Positions 7,101-8,541 of a DNA stretch of 8,541 nt are shown here, piece by piece. The notes beneath the pieces are model-generated. The model was not told where the DNA came from. It ran no database searches and worked only from the letters and a program-made list of their open reading frames with translations. The translations under genes and the position numbers were made by a program. Position 1 is the first letter of the stretch. Every line of letters starts with the position of its first letter. Source of the stretch: Burkholderiales bacterium (GTDB lineage Bacteria; Pseudomonadota; Gammaproteobacteria; Burkholderiales; Burkholderiaceae_C); the NCBI GenBank assembly GCA_947448105.1, contig CANFNE010000100.1, forward strand, positions 1 through 8,541, in the 5' to 3' direction.

Positions 7101-8541
7101 TGGTGGCCGGACACGGCGTCAACCTCAATGGCGGCAACGCCAACGACTCCTTGACGGGTGGGGCTGGCGATGACTACCTCATGGGCGGCAGCGGCAACGA
7201 CAGCCTGGTCGGTGGTTTCGGCAACGACAGCGCCACGTACAACTTTGGCCAAGTGGCGCTCAGCGGGCTGACGCTGACACCCGGCACCGCAGGCTCATGG
7301 ACCCTGTCCGGCACTAGCGGCGCACTGCTTAGCTTGCAAGCCAACGCCAGCGCCGGCGTGTGGACAGTGACGGATGCGCGCACAACCATTCCGAGCACCA
7401 GCAGAGCCTTTGGTGTGGACACCCTCAATGGCATCGAAATACTGGGCCTGGACGTGCAAGACGGCACAGGCATAGGCATAAGCTACCGGGCGGCCAATAT
7501 CGCGATTGGCGGCACCCTGGCAGCGCCCACGCTGCAACTGCGCGATGTCGCCATCGTTGGCACCGCCGGCAACGACACGCTCAACGGCACCGCTGGCAAC
7601 GACATCATCTACGCCTACGGCGGCAGTGACTCGGTTAACGCCCTGGACGGCAACGACCAGATCAACATCAGCGACAACGGCAGTACCGACACCATGGACG
7701 GCGGCGCCGGCTACGACAACCTGAACATTCGGGTGGATGGCAGCGCGCTGACCCTGGGCGGCAACAGCAACATCCGCGGCATTGAGAGTTTCAGCCTGGA
7801 CACCGGCGCCCTGAACCCCAGCGCGGTGCAGTCGGTAACGGTGTTGGACGGTTTGTTTGCACCTACAGGCGCCAGCAACATCGCCGTCAACGCATGGGGC
7901 GCGGGCGCAGCGGTCAACATCAACGCCAGCGCCGTGCTGGCAAACCACAGTGTCAACCTCAACGGTGGCAATGGCAGTGACACCCTGATCGGCGGCGCAG
8001 GCAACGACTATTTGTGGGGTGGCGGCGGTAACAACTCTTTGGTGGGTGGGGACGGCAACGACACCCTGACAGGCGGTGATGGCAACACGACGCTCGACGG
8101 CGGCGCGGGCTTTGACACTTGGCTCGGTGAAGTGGGCCAAACCAGCTTGGTAGGGGCGCGGCTCACGGGCAATGCCAGCACCGGCTGGACTTTTACCTTT
8201 GGCAATGGCTACGTGTTGGGAACGATCAAGCCCAATGTAGGCACCGGTACCTGGACCCTGCAGACCACGGGCCAAAGCAGCGTGCGCCTTATGCGGAATA
8301 TTGAGCTCCTACAAATCAACGGCGTGGACGATAACGGCGCACCCATGGCGATGCAATTTGCAGTGGACAACAGTCTGACGAACCCCAGCCTGAGCTTGGT
8401 GGGTGGCGGCACGCAAGGCGGCGCAACACCGGGCAACGACTCGCTGGTCGGAAGTTCGGGCAACGACACCATCGACGGCCTCAGCGGCGACGACACCATA
8501 GACGGCGGCGCCGGCAACGACCTGCTGTTGGGCAGCGCCGG
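1109..8541 (+). CDS. Giant DUF4347/RTX calcium-binding repeat protein, N-terminal part (3' end outside window)
   Basis: One uninterrupted frame gives 2477 complete codons and runs off the right edge at Gly; no stop or frameshift was found on reading it through. Order of parts: DUF4347 domain (residues about 5-160), first RTX nonapeptides (175-202), 14 RTX/beta units (214-1346), four A-B-A-B modules (1347-2459), then more RTX repeats. The protein is rich in Gly, Asp and Asn (GGxGxDxhx calcium-binding turns) and has one cysteine, Cys108. It has no Sec signal peptide or membrane segment. RTX proteins are normally exported in one step by a type I transporter using a C-terminal signal and fold outside the cell on calcium; the signal would lie beyond the window. 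DUF4347 is known mainly at the N-terminus of very large bacterial surface or secreted repeat proteins. An adhesin or biofilm matrix role is inferred. No catalytic toxin, lipase or peptidase domain of a known RTX enzyme is visible so far. Confidence 0.93.
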   Translation, partial: MNSQLVVIDSRVRDHQFVIDQIAAGYRVLELDASKDGLSQIADYLASHSSTNAADAISAVHLISHGSEGEIQLGSLTLDSANLAAEAHTLTQIHSLLAPGADLLLYGCDVAHGAQGSAFVTQLAKISGLDVAASTNLTGGKTGDWVLETTVGQLQAQALNLNLQDSLLAGQTKTGTDSNDTLTGTAGDDTINGLGGDDWIDVSNAAASFGNDKIDGGSGADWISFSNLVSASVTVNLANHTATSTLGSVSLTSIEKVAGTSAADSITGGDVANKTDAMGNRATEWFRGNGGNDTITGGAGADFFTASDYSNNTSSQAVNANLRTGVAQDGLGGTDTLINVDFLVGGAGNDVLTGGSLSRDPLGTFYEVFRGNAGNDTLNGSNSSSDGDYASSDRADYSKNTITQAINVNLASGTASDGMGGTDTLISIDQVYGGAGNDTLIGGSGGETFDGGAGNDSIDGGTGSDQVRFQQSTAAVIVNLSATSLTVGGKTVAAGTADDGMGGTDTLINIENVRGSDFNDYIRGSDDTTVRQYLSGDAGSDTIDGGMGVDIASYGDTPISLGGITASLVAGTDGVVRITDKKGGVDTLINIEGLSGSNAADSLTGSSGNDYLRGQGGSDTLDGGAGNDWVLYNADPNSVTINLQTGQATDGWNGAAGLLALGGTDTLRNIENAEGSDFNDSITGSDADNQLVGRGGNDTILGGAGNDTIVAGDGQDYVEGGLGNDVLDGGANDTTLGFDWASYQNASGAVQVNLATGLATGADGNDTLSSFDAVAGSASADSLTGDGNMNVLRGNAGNDTLDGGAGFDYADYSRATSSVTVSLVSNTSSGFDGNDTLTSIEGIRGGQAADTLTGDGNNNWIRGNGGNDLIDGGAGYDTADYYLANGGVTVSLVSGTSSGADGNDTLSNVENISGSFLYDDSLTGNEGSNQLMGLGGNDTLVGAGGNDTLTGDAGNDSLDGGAGYDVVDYGPDAAGVNVNLQTQRATDGAGGQDTVVGFEEVRGSAFNDVLVGSTNMYKERFEGGAGDDTIDGGAITDTLNLDNLNIASYVSASGAVTVNLEAGTSSGAAGNDVLRNINMVFGSTAADVLTGSNRNDIAEFFEGGAGDDTIDGQGGYFDIAMYTTASSGVNANLATGTATGASTGNDTLRNIEGLFGSNFADVLTGGSNSSVGTELFRGNGGNDTIDGGSGNDWAFYDTGNTGVVVDLGNAADGSASDGLGGIDVLRGIEGVRGSAFNDTLTGSDRTDTIEYFEGREGADAIDGKGGSDTAWYKNSRAGVTVDLSQGKALNDGYGSVDTLTNIENVYGSRDFNDSIIGTTGDNRLEGNGGNDTLNGLTGNDALLGGDGNDVITVTDTGSTDTIDGGAGWDNLTVRMDSSPLTLGGGNILGIESYNLDITTGTGTTAPSVTVSDAAFAAAATNTLSVSAWSANAALNINASAAVSGHNVNLNGGNGNDTLVGGAGDDTLWGGSGNDSITGGAGNDTANYNFGQTQLASLALTIASNGEWTLSSGSSPLLKLLANTSTSAWTVTDLRGAAIANNSGPSGVDTLNGIETIHLDIRDANGISTSAANLDLRIIAGVASVNLRDLSLVGTVGGDTLTGTNGNDTISALTGADSITALAGDDQITVTDNGSTDTIDGGAGMDTLSLLVDGTALNLGANANIKGIENFNLYGAYNGSTPQAVNISDALFSTASGNQISVNTWSTSASLTINASTVLAGHSVRLFGSIGNDTLTGGAGDDTLNGGSGSDSLVGGDGNDTLTGFGMSSTLDGGAGFDTWLSDVGQNRLDGATLVGNASSGWNFVSGSGTVIGLIKPTVGTGNWTVQQTGSSVAMTLRSIELLQINGVDANGAPMVLQIAVDNSLTAPALTIVGPSNTANETLVGTNGNDTFNANGGSDSITAFDGNDQINLTDNGSTDTIDGGNGWDNMNLRVDGTTLTINGSNIRGVESFNLDTNALSAGTVQNVTVTDSAFASSSGNIGVSAWGSGVAVAMNASNVVAGHGVNLNGGNANDSLTGGAGDDYLMGGSGNDSLVGGFGNDSATYNFGQVALSGLTLTPGTAGSWTLSGTSGALLSLQANASAGVWTVTDARTTIPSTSRAFGVDTLNGIEILGLDVQDGTGIGISYRAANIAIGGTLAAPTLQLRDVAIVGTAGNDTLNGTAGNDIIYAYGGSDSVNALDGNDQINISDNGSTDTMDGGAGYDNLNIRVDGSALTLGGNSNIRGIESFSLDTGALNPSAVQSVTVLDGLFAPTGASNIAVNAWGAGAAVNINASAVLANHSVNLNGGNGSDTLIGGAGNDYLWGGGGNNSLVGGDGNDTLTGGDGNTTLDGGAGFDTWLGEVGQTSLVGARLTGNASTGWTFTFGNGYVLGTIKPNVGTGTWTLQTTGQSSVRLMRNIELLQINGVDDNGAPMAMQFAVDNSLTNPSLSLVGGGTQGGATPGNDSLVGSSGNDTIDGLSGDDTIDGGAGNDLLLGSA
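1121..1588 (+). other. DUF4347 domain at the N-terminus of the RTX protein
   Basis: The domain begins almost at the initiator Met: LVVIDSRV (residues 5-12), a VLELDASKDGLSQIADYL segment (28-45), AVHLISHGSEGEIQLG (59-74), ADLLLYGCDVA (101-111), GLDVAAST (128-135) and TGDWVLET (142-149). These are the usual landmarks of DUF4347. The strand-SHG and strand-YGC arrangement, with His65 (codon 1301-1303) and Cys108 (codon 1430-1432), resembles the His/Cys dyad layout of clan CD cysteine peptidases such as caspases and gingipains. Peptidase activity is only an inference; in this family the domain may be purely structural or a targeting module. There is no signal peptide ahead of it. Confidence 0.88.
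1631..1714 (+). repeat. First RTX nonapeptide block
   Basis: Residues 175-202 read GTDSNDTLTGTAGDDTINGL followed by GGDDWIDV, which are consecutive GGxGxDxhx-type calcium-binding turns. They join the DUF4347 domain to the long repeat array through a short Thr/Gly/Gln linker (about residues 165-174). Confidence 0.85.
1748..5146 (+). repeat. Array of 14 RTX/beta units, about 81 residues each
   Basis: Each unit opens with (I/L)DGGAGxD, then an aromatic/beta stretch (often DYS or ASY), VxVNLxTGxATDG, GGTDTLxNIExVxGS, (F)NDxLTG, and closes with RGNGGNDT. I place unit starts at 1748, 1991, 2240, 2480, 2735, 2969, 3287, 3509, 3716, 3980, 4196, 4436, 4661 and 4889. Lengths run from 69 to 106 residues. 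RTX calcium-binding turns thus alternate with a short beta segment carrying VNL and DTLxNIE, a pattern common in large RTX proteins. The longest unit (2969-3286) has extra nonapeptides (GGNDTILGGAGNDTIV). Copies have diverged at both DNA and protein level. Confidence 0.88.
5147..5974 (+). repeat. Module A1, first of four large modules
   Basis: 276 residues (1347-1622). The head contains ITVTDTGSTDTIDGG, LTLGGGNILGIESYNLD, VTVSDAAFA, SVSAWS and NINASAAVSGHNVNLNGG. An RTX core follows (NDTLVGGAGDDTLWGG, then GNDSITGGAGNDT). The tail from 5567 is non-RTX: YNFGQ, two short beta stretches with Trp (EWTLSS, AWTVTD), VDTLNGIETIHLDIRDANG and LRDLSLVGT. It matches module A2 in exact length. I do not recognise the tail as a named domain. 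Confidence 0.8.
5975..6820 (+). repeat. Module B1, second large module
   Basis: 282 residues (1623-1904). The head is shared with the A modules: ITVTDNGSTDTIDGG, LNLGANANIKGIENFNL, VNISDALFS, ISVNTWS, TINASTVLAGHSVRL. It is followed by RTX turns (NDTLTGGAGDDTLNGG). The tail from 6434 differs from the A tail: FDTWLSDVGQ, GWNFVSGSGTVIGLIKPTVG, GNWTVQQ, RSIELLQINGVDANGAPM and IAVDNSLTAPALTIVG. The tail is close to that of B2 (7649-8485). Confidence 0.8.
6821..7648 (+). repeat. Module A2, third large module
   Basis: 276 residues (1905-2180), exactly as long as A1. The head has INLTDNGSTDTIDGG, NIRGVESFNLDT, VTVTDSAFA, GVSAWG and NASNVVAGHGVNLNGG. The RTX core has NDSLTGGAGDDYLMGG and SGNDSLVGG. 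The A-type tail from 7238 has YNFGQ, SWTLSG, VWTVTDAR, VDTLNGIEILGLDVQDGTG and LRDVAIVGT. DNA similarity to A1 is clear but has many synonymous differences, so the duplication is not recent. Confidence 0.8.
7649..8485 (+). repeat. Module B2, fourth large module
   Basis: About 279 residues (2181-2459). The head has INISDNGSTDTMDGG, NIRGIESFSLDT, VTVLDGLFA, IAVNAWG and NINASAVLANHSVNLNGG. RTX turns follow (SDTLIGGAGNDYLWGG, GGDGNDTLTGG). The B-type tail from 8111 has FDTWLGEVGQ, GWTFTFGNGYVLGTIKPNVG, RNIELLQINGVDDNGAPM and FAVDNSLTNPSLSLVG. The right limit is set where the head of a further module would be expected but ordinary RTX sequence follows instead. Confidence 0.78.
8486..8541 (+). repeat. 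RTX nonapeptides running off the window edge
   Basis: GDDTIDGGAGNDLLLGSAG continues in the same frame to the edge. The next module head (QIxxTDNGSTD) that follows this point in modules B1 to A2 is absent, so the A-B-A-B series seems to end here and a plain RTX block begins. The reading frame is still open. Confidence 0.75.

Noticed and set aside
1748..8485. Regular repeats as a CRISPR array or satellite DNA
   Set aside because: Periods are whole codons (about 243 and 830 bases), copies are diverged, and the frame stays open throughout. These are protein repeats, not short identical repeats with unique spacers.
6133..8517. Several long minus-strand frames (about 240-340 residues) opposite the A-B modules
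   Set aside because: They overlap one another in different frames and repeat with the period of the modules. They are Pro/Leu/Ser- or Val/Ala-rich antisense shadows of a well-supported plus-strand protein.

Overview
The window reads as a GC-rich betaproteobacterium, most likely of the Burkholderiales and perhaps Comamonadaceae. This inference rests on the style of the ArgH C-terminus (for example YNKDNQEDKEPLFD) and the strong G/C preference at third codon positions. No rRNA or other phylogenetic marker is present.

Layout. (1) Positions 1-912 hold the C-terminal two thirds of argH (argininosuccinate lyase, last step of arginine synthesis), cut by the left edge. (2) Positions 913-1108 are a short intergenic region with two GC-rich hairpins that share a GGCGCC core, then an AT-rich leader ending in a Shine-Dalgarno GAGG. 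(3) From 1109 to the right edge runs one uninterrupted plus-strand reading frame of 2477 complete codons with no stop: the N-terminal part of a giant acidic RTX (calcium-binding repeat) protein. It starts directly with a DUF4347 domain and has no Sec signal peptide. It then carries a 14-unit array of about 81-residue RTX/beta units (1748-5146). After that come four modules of about 280 residues in an A-B-A-B order (5147-8485), and the frame leaves the window inside ordinary RTX nonapeptides.

How they work together. The two genes share no evident function: argH is conserved housekeeping and the RTX gene is accessory. The giant protein is probably exported by a type I secretion system and folds outside the cell on binding calcium, acting as an adhesin or surface/biofilm protein. 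That role comes from the families involved, not from anything proven here. Its C-terminal secretion signal and any transporter genes lie outside the window.

The most interesting points are the His65/Cys108 pair in the DUF4347 domain, with Cys108 the only cysteine in all 2477 residues, and the hierarchical A-B-A-B repeat, whose non-RTX tails look like divergent copies of one domain I cannot name. The many long minus-strand frames opposite the RTX gene are antisense shadows of its repetitive codons.
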